In this document: positions 7,955 through 14,652 of the stretch, in pieces
Position numbering within the stretch: position 1 is the first letter of the stretch
Layout: each line of letters starts with the position of its first letter
Assembly (NCBI GenBank): GCA_937132065.1
Contig: CAKZNT010000020.1
Span: forward strand, 1-35,247
Reading direction: 5' to 3'
Source of the DNA: an uncultured Loktanella sp.
GTDB taxonomy: Bacteria; Pseudomonadota; Alphaproteobacteria; Rhodobacterales; Rhodobacteraceae
Length of the DNA stretch: 35,247 bases
Position numbers and translations under genes: made by a program
The notes under the pieces: model-generated
Told to the model about the DNA's origin: nothing
The model's database searches: none
What the model saw: the letters and a program-made list of their open reading frames with translations, nothing else

Positions 7955-7963
7955 TAAATCGCT

Positions 7964-8995
7964 ATGCCCACCACGTTTAACGCGGTGTCACTCGGCCAAT
8001 TGGCCGACATTGATACCTATGAAGGCAATTACTATTCCGAGAACGCTGGCGCGCTGGTCGGGCTGACCTTTGGTGGGCCGGGTGATCCGTTGCTTGATGA
8101 TTTCGTCGAATGGTCACGTGGTAGCAACGTTGGCAGCTATTACGATATGGACAACTCCCCCAAGGACAAGTTCCGGATCGACGGTGGCCCCAAGCAAACT
8201 TTCGACGGCACGGCGGTCTATAACGCCACCATAACCTACACAGATGGGACTACGGCGAATTTCACCGCCGTAGTCGCGCAGGATACCAATGGGAACGCCT
8301 ATTTGGTTCCCGAGTTTACCGAGAATGGCGATCAGTCGGCGCTTGAGGCTGGTCCGATCCAATCGGTGACCCTGAATAGCCTGCTGGGCAACAACTATTC
8401 TGGTCTGACAGCCTCGCGGGAGACGTGGGATTTTGTCACCTGCTTTTTAAAGGGCACATTGATTGAGACGGCGAATGGACCCCGTCTGATCGAAGCCCTG
8501 CAGATTGGTGATTTGATTCCGACGATGGACAATGGCCTACAGCCGATCCGCTGGATTGCATCGTCCCATATTGCCAATAACCCCAAGGTTGCCCCGATCC
8601 GTATTCAGGCGGGTGCGTTGGATAATACCCATGATCTTTATGTCTCGCCCCAGCATCGTATCCTTTTGACGGGATGGCGCGCCGAGTTGTATCTGGGCGA
8701 AGACGAAGTGCTGGTTCCTGCAATCCAGTTGGTGAACGACCAGACCATCCGTCAGGTCCAACAAGACAGTTTCACCTATTACCATCTGCTGTTTGACACC
8801 CATGAGCTGATCTATGCCGCTGGCATCGCCTCCGAAAGCTTTCATCCCGGTGAAAAGGCGATCGGGTCTATGGCGCAGGATGCCCGTGATGAATTGCTGA
8901 CCATTTTCCCAGAGTTGGCTGACGTAGGCCCGACGGCCTATGGCCCGTCTGCCCGCCCGACATCCAAGTCGTATGAGGCGTCGATCCTGTTCTAG
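7964..8995 (+). CDS. Hint-domain (Hedgehog/intein-like) protein
   Basis: A 343-residue protein with a Hint_2-type autoprocessing domain from Cys160. The nucleophile block is CFLKGTLIET (160-169), followed by GPRLIEALQIGDLI and the conserved SPQHRILL block (His231), then a LLFDTHELIYAAGIASESFHPG segment around 275-295. Hint domains perform an N-to-S acyl shift at the cysteine and can cleave the upstream chain or attach it to a nucleophile. Residues 1-159 would be released; they are acidic, rich in G/D/N/T, and belong to no family I recognise. No signal peptide is visible, so export could be by a type I system, as for many roseobacter Hint proteins (family-level inference). The gene is single and converges with the GntR gene with no gap. 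Confidence 0.88.
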   Translation: MPTTFNAVSLGQLADIDTYEGNYYSENAGALVGLTFGGPGDPLLDDFVEWSRGSNVGSYYDMDNSPKDKFRIDGGPKQTFDGTAVYNATITYTDGTTANFTAVVAQDTNGNAYLVPEFTENGDQSALEAGPIQSVTLNSLLGNNYSGLTASRETWDFVTCFLKGTLIETANGPRLIEALQIGDLIPTMDNGLQPIRWIASSHIANNPKVAPIRIQAGALDNTHDLYVSPQHRILLTGWRAELYLGEDEVLVPAIQLVNDQTIRQVQQDSFTYYHLLFDTHELIYAAGIASESFHPGEKAIGSMAQDARDELLTIFPELADVGPTAYGPSARPTSKSYEASILF

Positions 8996-9763
8996 CTACC
9001 GGTTGGTTTCGTGTTCGAGCCGCTTCTGTGCGAAGGCCTCGTTCCGATCCGCCTTTTGCTGGTCGAGCAGCGATGTCTCGACAAAATTGAGATGTGTCTC
9101 GACCGCCATGCGTGCGCCTGCTGGGTCTCGGGCCTGAAGGGCGGCGTTGATCGCCCTGTGCTGGTCAAGCAGCGTGTCGCGTGTGGTCCGTTGTTTGAAC
9201 ATTACCGTCCGGTTGTAGAACACCCCTTCGCGCAGCAATTCATACATAGATCGCATCATATGCAGCATGATGATGTTGTGGCTTGCCTCGATGATGGCGA
9301 GGTGGAAGTCGGCGTCGATGTGCGCCTCTTCTGACGGGTTCCGTTTGGAATGCGCGGTTTCCATTTTGCGAAAGATCGCGTCGATCACCTTTAGGTCCAT
9401 GTCAGACCCGAGCTTGGCCGCCCGCTCTGCGGCCAGTCCCTCCATGTCGCGCCGAAAGCTGATGTAGTCGAAGACGGCCTCGTCGTGGGAGGCAAAGAGT
9501 TTGACCAATGCGGGTGCAAATGCGCTTCCTAAGACGTCAGCCACAAAGACCCCGGCGCCTGCCTTGCTTGCCAGTAGTCCCCGCTCTTGCAGGTCACCCA
9601 GTGCCTCGCGCAGAGAGGGTCGCGAGACCCCCATCCGTTCGCTGAGTTCCCGTTCCGAGGGCAGCCGTTCGCCCGGTCGCAAGATCCCCCGCAAGATCAG
9701 GTTTTCGATCTGGCGCACCACGCCCATCGATAATTTCTCTTGCTGGATTGGTTCGAATGGCAT
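8996..9763 (-). CDS. GntR/FCD family regulator, putative glycolate-operon repressor
   Basis: I place the start at the ATG at 9763 (MPFEPIQQEKLSMG), 255 residues, with GGAG upstream; a TTG at 9790 would run into the operator. The N-terminal winged helix (about 10-80) has the FadR-type LPSERELSERMGVSRPSLREAL. The FCD domain (about 95-235) has the helix DADFHLAIIEAS and later histidines (DQHRAIN, VETHL) that form the metal/carboxylate site of FCD regulators. FCD proteins typically sense short organic acids such as lactate, pyruvate or glycolate. Its own promoter carries the same 21-bp operator as the glcD promoter 17 kb away, so I infer autoregulation and control of glcDEF, like GlcC/LldR/PdhR relatives. 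This is not proven by family alone. Confidence 0.93.
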   Translation of the reverse strand: MPFEPIQQEKLSMGVVRQIENLILRGILRPGERLPSERELSERMGVSRPSLREALGDLQERGLLASKAGAGVFVADVLGSAFAPALVKLFASHDEAVFDYISFRRDMEGLAAERAAKLGSDMDLKVIDAIFRKMETAHSKRNPSEEAHIDADFHLAIIEASHNIIMLHMMRSMYELLREGVFYNRTVMFKQRTTRDTLLDQHRAINAALQARDPAGARMAVETHLNFVETSLLDQQKADRNEAFAQKRLEHETNR

Positions 9764-9782
9764 CAGGCTGCTCCGCTTTGGA

Positions 9783-9819
9783 TTGGTCAAATTCTATGAC
9801 CAAATCGGAGGGGCGGCAA
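9783..9819 (-). promoter_or_regulatory. Promoter and operator of the GntR/FCD gene
   Basis: On the minus strand TTGCCG (-35, 9814-9819) and TAGAAT (-10, 9791-9796) are 17 bp apart. The -10 sits inside a 21-bp palindrome, TTGGT-N11-ACCAA (9783-9803); its arms extend to seven perfect bases, TTGGTCA/TGACCAA. TTGGT/ACCAA half-sites are typical of FCD regulators. Position over the -10 suggests repression. Confidence 0.7.
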
Positions 9820-9821
9820 CG

Positions 9822-9851
9822 AAAAAGGGGCCACTGCTGCGGCCCCTTTTT
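9822..9851 (-). terminator. Bidirectional-type terminator after the OmpA lipoprotein gene
   Basis: AAAAAGGGGCC (9822-9832) pairs perfectly with GGCCCCTTTTT (9841-9851) around an eight-base loop. On the minus strand it ends in a T run just after the stop of the OmpA-like gene at 9873, and it separates that gene from the GntR promoter. Confidence 0.88.
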
Positions 9852-9872
9852 GCTGTTGTTATGTGCCGTAGA

Positions 9873-10523
9873 TTAATTCGGTGTGATGATGATCTCGACG
9901 CGGCGGTTAAGTTGGCGCCCCTGTGCGGTTGCGTTGGTCGCAACGGGTTGATCTTCGCCCCGCCCGATAGAGCGGATTCGCTGAGGCGCGACACCGCTGT
10001 TGATCAGCACGGAGCCAACCGCCTGTGCCCGCCGTTGTGACAGGTCAAAGTTGAACGAGGCCGATCCTTGGCTGTCTGTGTGCCCGACGACGTTTACCGT
10101 TGTGTCAGGGTAGCGGTTGATAGACCGCGCCAGTGTTGTCAGGTCGGACTGAAGCGCCCCTGACACTGTGGTCGAGTTGGTCGCAAACAGGATGTCTTGT
10201 GGCATGGTCACAATCAGGCTGTTCCCGTTGTTCACGATGCCCACGTTGCCGCCCAGTTGCGCGCGCAGTTCTTCCTCTTGTTTGTCGAGTTCGTTGCCGA
10301 TCCCTGCGCCGATCAGGCCGCCGATGATCGCCCCTTTGGCCGCGTTGCGCCTCCGCTCGTCAGCGTTGTCGCCCCCTGCGATCCCTGCAAGCACCCCAAG
10401 CCCTGCGCCGATGGCTGCGCCGTTGCGCGCCTTGACCCCGCCGTTGGGCCCCGTTTCGGTGCAAGCCCCCACGAAGGTCATGCTTGCGGCTGCGATTGCG
10501 AGTGGAAGTTTGAACATAGTCAT
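9873..10523 (-). CDS. OmpA family lipoprotein with glycine-zipper segment
   Basis: The start at 10523 (MTMFKLPLAIAAASMTFVGAC) gives 216 residues; an ATG two codons later is equally possible. A short hydrophobic signal ends in the lipobox VGAC, so Cys21 should be lipid-modified. Residues about 33-75 are glycine/alanine-rich (AAIGAGLGVLAGIAGG, GAIIGGLIGAGIG), the glycine-zipper pattern. The C-terminal 105-216 is an OmpA/MotB peptidoglycan-binding domain (VGHTDSQGSASFNFDLSQRRA). It should anchor the outer membrane to the cell wall, like YiaD. A long upstream in-frame extension overlaps the AraC-MGMT gene and is not real. Confidence 0.93.
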   Translation of the reverse strand: MTMFKLPLAIAAASMTFVGACTETGPNGGVKARNGAAIGAGLGVLAGIAGGDNADERRRNAAKGAIIGGLIGAGIGNELDKQEEELRAQLGGNVGIVNNGNSLIVTMPQDILFATNSTTVSGALQSDLTTLARSINRYPDTTVNVVGHTDSQGSASFNFDLSQRRAQAVGSVLINSGVAPQRIRSIGRGEDQPVATNATAQGRQLNRRVEIIITPN

Positions 10524-10647
10524 ATCTTTGGTTTCCGTCTTTCTAGGATGCGCAAGTGCGCGGATCAGATGCGTTGGATATGACCTACCAACGATTGCTA
10601 TCCAATATCGTTCCCAAAATTCGTCAAAAACAGGCGGAAATCGGGTG

Positions 10648-11487
10648 TTATGCCGCGCTGTCGGCTCTGGCTGATTCCCACGCGAGCAGCGCCCGCTTGA
10701 CAGGCAGCCCCCAGTGGTAGCCCCCAAGTGCCCCCGATTTGCGCAGCGCACGATGGCAGGGGATCAGCAAGCTGACGGGATTGCGCCCTACGGCTGTTCC
10801 GACGGCGCGCACCGCTTTGGGTCGCCCGATGCTATGTGCAATTTCGGAGTATGTTGTGACGTGCCCTGACGGGATGCGCAGCAGTGCCTCCCAGACTTGG
10901 AGCTGGAACGGGGCGCCGATCATGTGCAGCGCGGTGTCCCCCGACAGCCCGAGCGCCGCCTTGGTCCAGTCGCGAATGGCCGCGGGGTTCTCGATGTAGG
11001 TTGCATTTGGCCAGCGTGCTTTTAGGTCGCTCATGGCGATCTCGGGTCCGAATTCGGCGGCAAATGCCAACCCGCAAATCCCCCGATCTGTGCCCATCGA
11101 GAGGGCAGGGCCAAAGGGGCTATCAAACCACCCCCAGTTGATCGTCAGCCCGTCACCCGCCCGCGCGAAATCGCCGGGACTCATGGCCTCCCAGCGCACG
11201 AAAAGATCATGCAGTCGTCCGCTGCCTGACAGACCGATTGCGTCAGCTGTTTCAAGCGTGGTGAACCTGTCCGCCAGCAGCGATTTGGCGTGATCAAGAG
11301 CGAGATACTGTTGATACCGTTTGGGCGAGACCCCGACCCACTGCGAAAAGAGCCGCTGAAAGTGCGCGGGGCTCATGTTCATCTGGGCTGCAAGCTCGCT
11401 AAGGGCGAGCGGCCCCTGCGTCGCCCCATCGATGTAATCGATGGCCCGACGCATGGTTTGATAATGATATGCGTTTTCGTGTTCCAT
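10648..11487 (-). CDS. AraC-type HTH fused to methylated-DNA-protein cysteine methyltransferase
   Basis: A 279-residue fusion. Residues about 10-105 are an AraC helix-turn-helix domain (LALSELAAQMNMSPAHFQRLFSQWVGVSPKRY). The C-terminal 190-270 is the O6-alkylguanine-DNA alkyltransferase fold, with YSEIAHSIGRPKAVRAVG and the suicide-cysteine motif IPCHRAL. It repairs O6-methylguanine by transferring the methyl group to that cysteine. It lacks the N-terminal AdaA zinc domain with the methylphosphotriester-sensing cysteine of E. coli Ada, so any transcriptional switching must work differently. It is divergent from nth across a 60-bp spacer, which suggests a small DNA-repair locus. Confidence 0.93.
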   Translation of the reverse strand: MEHENAYHYQTMRRAIDYIDGATQGPLALSELAAQMNMSPAHFQRLFSQWVGVSPKRYQQYLALDHAKSLLADRFTTLETADAIGLSGSGRLHDLFVRWEAMSPGDFARAGDGLTINWGWFDSPFGPALSMGTDRGICGLAFAAEFGPEIAMSDLKARWPNATYIENPAAIRDWTKAALGLSGDTALHMIGAPFQLQVWEALLRIPSGHVTTYSEIAHSIGRPKAVRAVGTAVGRNPVSLLIPCHRALRKSGALGGYHWGLPVKRALLAWESARADSAA

Positions 11488-11547
11488 TCCCTACCTTAAG
11501 CCACCCGCACTGTTGCCCGCGACCCGAAAAATGCGCATACCGACCCC

Positions 11548-12192
11548 ATGGTAAAGCAACTTGATTATAAAACGATCCGCGAAATGTTCGTGCGCTTCCA
11601 AGAGGCCGAGGCCGAGCCGAAAGGTGAACTGGAGCACGTCAACGTCTATACTCTTGTTGTCGCTGTCGCCTTGTCTGCACAGGCCACTGACAAGGGTGTC
11701 AACAAGGCCACCCGCGGCCTGTTTGCGGTGGCGGATACCCCCGAAAAGATGCTTGATCTGGGCCTTGATGGTGTGACCGAGCATATCAAGACCATCGGTC
11801 TGTTCCGCCAGAAAGCCAAGAACGTCATCAAGATGTCCCAGATGCTTGTTGACGACTTTGATGGCGACGTTCCCAATTCGCGCGCCGCGCTTCAGTCTTT
11901 ACCCGGCGTTGGCCGCAAGACTGCCAATGTTGTTTTGAACATGTGGTGGGGCCAGCCCGCCCAAGCCGTCGACACCCATATTTTCCGCGTTGGCAATCGC
12001 AGCGGCATCGCCGTTGGCAAAGACGTGGACGCCGTCGAGCGCGCCGTTGAGGACCATGTCCCCGCCGACTTTCAGCTGCATGCCCATCACTGGCTAATTT
12101 TACATGGTCGCTATACTTGCGTGGCCAGAAAACCCAAATGCGCGGCCTGTTTGATCCGCGATCTCTGTATGTTTGAGGATAAAAACCTATGA
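11548..12192 (+). CDS. nth: Endonuclease III
   Basis: A 214-residue bifunctional DNA glycosylase/AP lyase that removes oxidised pyrimidines. The helix-hairpin-helix is LPGVGRKTANVV (118-129) with catalytic Lys124; the catalytic Asp142 is in VDTHIFRV. The C-terminal 4Fe-4S cluster is intact: Cys191, Cys198, Cys201, Cys207 (C-x6-C-x2-C-x5-C). The stop overlaps the start of the PfkB kinase (ATGA, 12189-12192), so the two are cotranslated. Confidence 0.97.
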   Translation: MVKQLDYKTIREMFVRFQEAEAEPKGELEHVNVYTLVVAVALSAQATDKGVNKATRGLFAVADTPEKMLDLGLDGVTEHIKTIGLFRQKAKNVIKMSQMLVDDFDGDVPNSRAALQSLPGVGRKTANVVLNMWWGQPAQAVDTHIFRVGNRSGIAVGKDVDAVERAVEDHVPADFQLHAHHWLILHGRYTCVARKPKCAACLIRDLCMFEDKNL

Positions 12193-13190
12193 AAAAGTTT
12201 CAGGTCGTTGGTATCGGCAATGCGATGGTTGATGTGTTGGCCCGCGCTGACGACAGCTTTCTTGCGCAGGCCGGCATCGAAAAGGGCATTATGCAGCTTA
12301 TCGATATGGACCGCGCCGTTGAGCTATACAGCAAGATCGGTCCCGCCAAAGAGGTGTCTGGCGGCTCGGCTGCTAATACAATCGCGGGCATCGCCCATTT
12401 GGGTGGTGCGACGGCCTATGTCGGCAAGGTCAAGGATGATCAGCTTGGTGCGATTTTCGCCCATGACCTGCGTGCCCAAGGCGCAGTTTACGAAACCGCC
12501 TTTGCCCCCAAAGACGCCACAGACGAGACAGGCCGTTGCCTGATCATTGTGACCCCTGACGGGGAGCGCTCGATGAATACTTATCTGGGAGTCACCGAGT
12601 TTTTGACCGCTGCCGATATTGACGAGGCCCAGATGGCGCAGGCCGAGTGGATTTACCTTGAGGGCTATCGTTTTGACGGCCCCGAAAGCCACGCCGCCTT
12701 TGCCAAGGCGATTGCGGCTTGCAAATCTGCTGGTGGCCGCGTGTCGTTGACCCTCTCTGATCCGTTCTGCGTGAGCCGCCACCGTGATGCATTTCGCGCG
12801 ATGATCCAAGCGGATGTTGATCTGTTGTTTTGCAACCGCGCCGAAATGCTGTCGATGTATCAAACCGAGGATTTTGACGCCGCCCTTGCCCAAGCTGCAT
12901 CGGAGGTGGCGATCGTCGCGTGCACCGATAGTGAGCAGGGCGCACATATCCTATCGGATGGCGCACGGTGGCATGTCCCAGCGGTTCCGACCGAGATTGT
13001 CGATGCGACTGGCGCCGGCGATCTGTTTGCAGGGGCTTTCTTGTGGGCCTTATCGGCTGGCTATAGCCTGCCTGACTGCGGTCAGATCGGCAATATCGCG
13101 GCGTCCGAGATCATTAGCCACATTGGTGCGCGCCCCGAGGCGGATTTGACGACCCTTATTGCCGCTGCGGGATTGCAGCCCGCCACATAG
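12189..13190 (+). CDS. PfkB family carbohydrate/adenosine kinase
   Basis: A 333-residue ribokinase-fold enzyme. The first PfkB signature is GGSAANTIAGIAHLGG near residues 58-73. The second, DATGAGDLFAGAFL near 268-281, carries the catalytic aspartate and the anion hole. An ASP residue pattern with VGIGNAMVDVLA at the N-terminus is typical of the proteins annotated as adenosine kinase in alphaproteobacteria; the substrate could instead be a sugar. It is translationally coupled to nth. Its 3' end overlaps a doubtful minus-strand ORF by 35 bases. Confidence 0.93.
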   Translation: MKKFQVVGIGNAMVDVLARADDSFLAQAGIEKGIMQLIDMDRAVELYSKIGPAKEVSGGSAANTIAGIAHLGGATAYVGKVKDDQLGAIFAHDLRAQGAVYETAFAPKDATDETGRCLIIVTPDGERSMNTYLGVTEFLTAADIDEAQMAQAEWIYLEGYRFDGPESHAAFAKAIAACKSAGGRVSLTLSDPFCVSRHRDAFRAMIQADVDLLFCNRAEMLSMYQTEDFDAALAQAASEVAIVACTDSEQGAHILSDGARWHVPAVPTEIVDATGAGDLFAGAFLWALSAGYSLPDCGQIGNIAASEIISHIGARPEADLTTLIAAAGLQPAT

Positions 13191-13401
13191 CATCGAGCGC
13201 GTCAATGCGGGTTGGGTCAAACTGGTGTTCACTCTTCCAGTATTCTCCTGACAGGACATAATACCCGATCGCTTTTTCTTGCGCCAAGGCCGCCGCGACT
13301 GCCGTGGCTTTGTGTTGCACGGGTCTGTGCGCGGCGGCGGTCAAAGGTGTCGCGCGTGGGAATGGTAATGTGCTTGGGTCTGCGGACAAGTTCACCATCA
13401 T
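13156..13401 (-). CDS. Small hypothetical protein (doubtful)
   Basis: An 81-residue frame whose C-terminal half (AIGYYVLSGEYWKSEHQFDP, then TRIDALDAMWRAA) reads like real protein, with codon use similar to the neighbours, while the N-terminus looks less constrained. It overlaps the end of the PfkB gene in the convergent direction. GGAAGG lies right before the first of two tandem ATGs, favouring the second ATG at 13398. I recognise no family. It could be a small gene or the remnant of a longer one whose 5' part was replaced by the repeat region. Confidence 0.4.
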   Translation of the reverse strand: MMVNLSADPSTLPFPRATPLTAAAHRPVQHKATAVAAALAQEKAIGYYVLSGEYWKSEHQFDPTRIDALDAMWRAAIPQRQ

Positions 13402-13435
13402 CCTTCCGCAAGCGGGAAGTGGTCGGGAATATGAT

Positions 13436-13469
13436 GCCTCCGGCGGGCATATTTTTGCTCGGAAGAAAC
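13436..13469 (-). repeat. Intergenic repeat, copy 2 (GCCTCCGGCGGG type)
   Basis: GCCTCCGGCGGG followed by CATATTTTTGCTCGGAAGAAAC. Its reverse complement (TTCTTCCGAGC, then an A-rich stretch, then ATATGC) matches the left end of the element at 13599-13620, so the two copies form an inverted pair about 130 bp apart. The core also occurs at 1083. Confidence 0.55.
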
Positions 13470-13598
13470 CATTTCTTTACCATAAGCTTGCTAAGATATG
13501 CGTGCGGAACAGGCAGGCATGCCGATGGCCGTCGACGAAGAAGCCGCTGCCACGCCCCTTGCGCCGAGCGACTATGGGCTGGCAGCGCAACTTCTTTG

Positions 13599-13680
13599 CT
13601 TCTTCCGAGCGCAAATATGCTGGGGGTGAAGGCCGTAGGCCGAGGGGGCTAGCCCCCTTGACCCGCTCGCCGCAGGCGCA
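13599..13680 (+). repeat. Intergenic repeat, copy 3, with GC-rich palindrome
   Basis: TTCTTCCGAGCGCAAATATGC is followed by a GGGGGTGAAGGCC segment and the perfect 16-bp palindrome AGGGGGCTAGCCCCCT (13643-13658), reaching to just after the sulfotransferase stop (13682). I recognise this composition as a frequent intergenic element in Rhodobacterales. There is no T run, so it may stabilise the 3' end rather than terminate. In the stretch 13402-13681 I see no convincing gene, only these repeats. Confidence 0.55.
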
Positions 13681-13681
13681 C

Positions 13682-14500
13682 TTATTCCCCGAGTTTTGCG
13701 TGCACTTCGCGTAAGTCAATCTCGCCTGTAGGCATTTTGTTTCCAGGATTTTCAAAGTCGTATTTGAAAAGTTGGAAATCCTTTTTGTAGATTTCCCACA
13801 TCAGGTGTTTGGACAGGTCGTCAAAGTAGTCTTCGACGGGGTGCAGGCGTTTGGGGCCGTGCCCTTCGCTTTCGTTAAAGCGGGGGATTGCGCTGAGGTC
13901 GACTTTGTTGGGTGTGTCGATTTTGTCGAGCACCTGTTGCATGCCGTCGTTGAAATCTTCGGTCCAGAAGATTTTGTCGTAGCTGCCGCCGTTCACGATG
14001 AAGGTCGAGATATGGCCGGACATGGCTGACCAGTGGATGTCTGGCTCCATTGGGCGCCGCCACCGGATGGTGTCGCGCGCAAACAAGAGGAACCGCCGGA
14101 AGGATTTGATCTGGTCAAATTCGAACCCTGTTTCGGGGTCCCCGACTTCGATTCCGTATTTCTGGATCAGCAGTGGCACGAGGTTGCCCCGATACCGCCG
14201 CCCGTTGCGCTGGATGCCGCAAATTTTGTCAAAGAACGACGACAGGATTCGTGTGTATGGATTACGCACACAGGTAAACGAATAGCTGTTGTGCGCTTTC
14301 ACGTTTGTCGTGATCAGCGGCTGGCTCGCGTCCATCGCCCACTTGTGCATTCCGTCGTTGGCATCATGGATATCGCCATCGAAAAATTCACCGTGGTCGG
14401 AATAATACATGATCTGACCAATGGTCGAGCAGGCGCATTTCGGAACAACCCGATACACGACGCTTTCGCTTTCCGTCATCCACGTGCCTGGAAAACCCAT
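13682..14500 (-). CDS. PAPS-dependent sulfotransferase family protein
   Basis: I start at the ATG at 14500 (MGFPGTWMTES), 272 residues, with GGAG upstream; a TTG at 14515 is possible. The 5'-phosphosulfate loop is VPKCACSTI (residues 19-27) and the 3'-phosphate motif is CVRNPYTRILSSFFDK (77-92). Together they mark the sulfotransferase family 2 fold of carbohydrate sulfotransferases. It would move sulfate from PAPS to a sugar or lipid hydroxyl. No signal peptide or membrane segment is seen, so the reaction is cytoplasmic. It is divergent from a GT14 glycosyltransferase, suggesting a shared glycan product. The acceptor is unknown. Confidence 0.88.
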   Translation of the reverse strand: MGFPGTWMTESESVVYRVVPKCACSTIGQIMYYSDHGEFFDGDIHDANDGMHKWAMDASQPLITTNVKAHNSYSFTCVRNPYTRILSSFFDKICGIQRNGRRYRGNLVPLLIQKYGIEVGDPETGFEFDQIKSFRRFLLFARDTIRWRRPMEPDIHWSAMSGHISTFIVNGGSYDKIFWTEDFNDGMQQVLDKIDTPNKVDLSAIPRFNESEGHGPKRLHPVEDYFDDLSKHLMWEIYKKDFQLFKYDFENPGNKMPTGEIDLREVHAKLGE

Positions 14501-14652
14501 ATTATTCGTCTCCAACTTCCCACACTGCTGCGGAATTTACTTACTTCACCGTCATAGTTGACCCACAAAAGCAAAGAAAGCCTGTATATTCAACGTCTGT
14601 TCACGTTATGAGATGTAAGCAACACTTCGGCTATGGGTTTACGATTACTGGT

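Noticed and set aside
10524..10751. N-terminal extension of the OmpA lipoprotein
   Set aside because: The extra 76 residues are unconserved in character, overlap the AraC-MGMT gene, and would destroy the lipoprotein signal that starts at 10523.
13304..13714. Plus-strand 136-residue ORF in the repeat region
   Set aside because: It is composed of repeat sequence and the antisense of the sulfotransferase end, with no domain-like segments.
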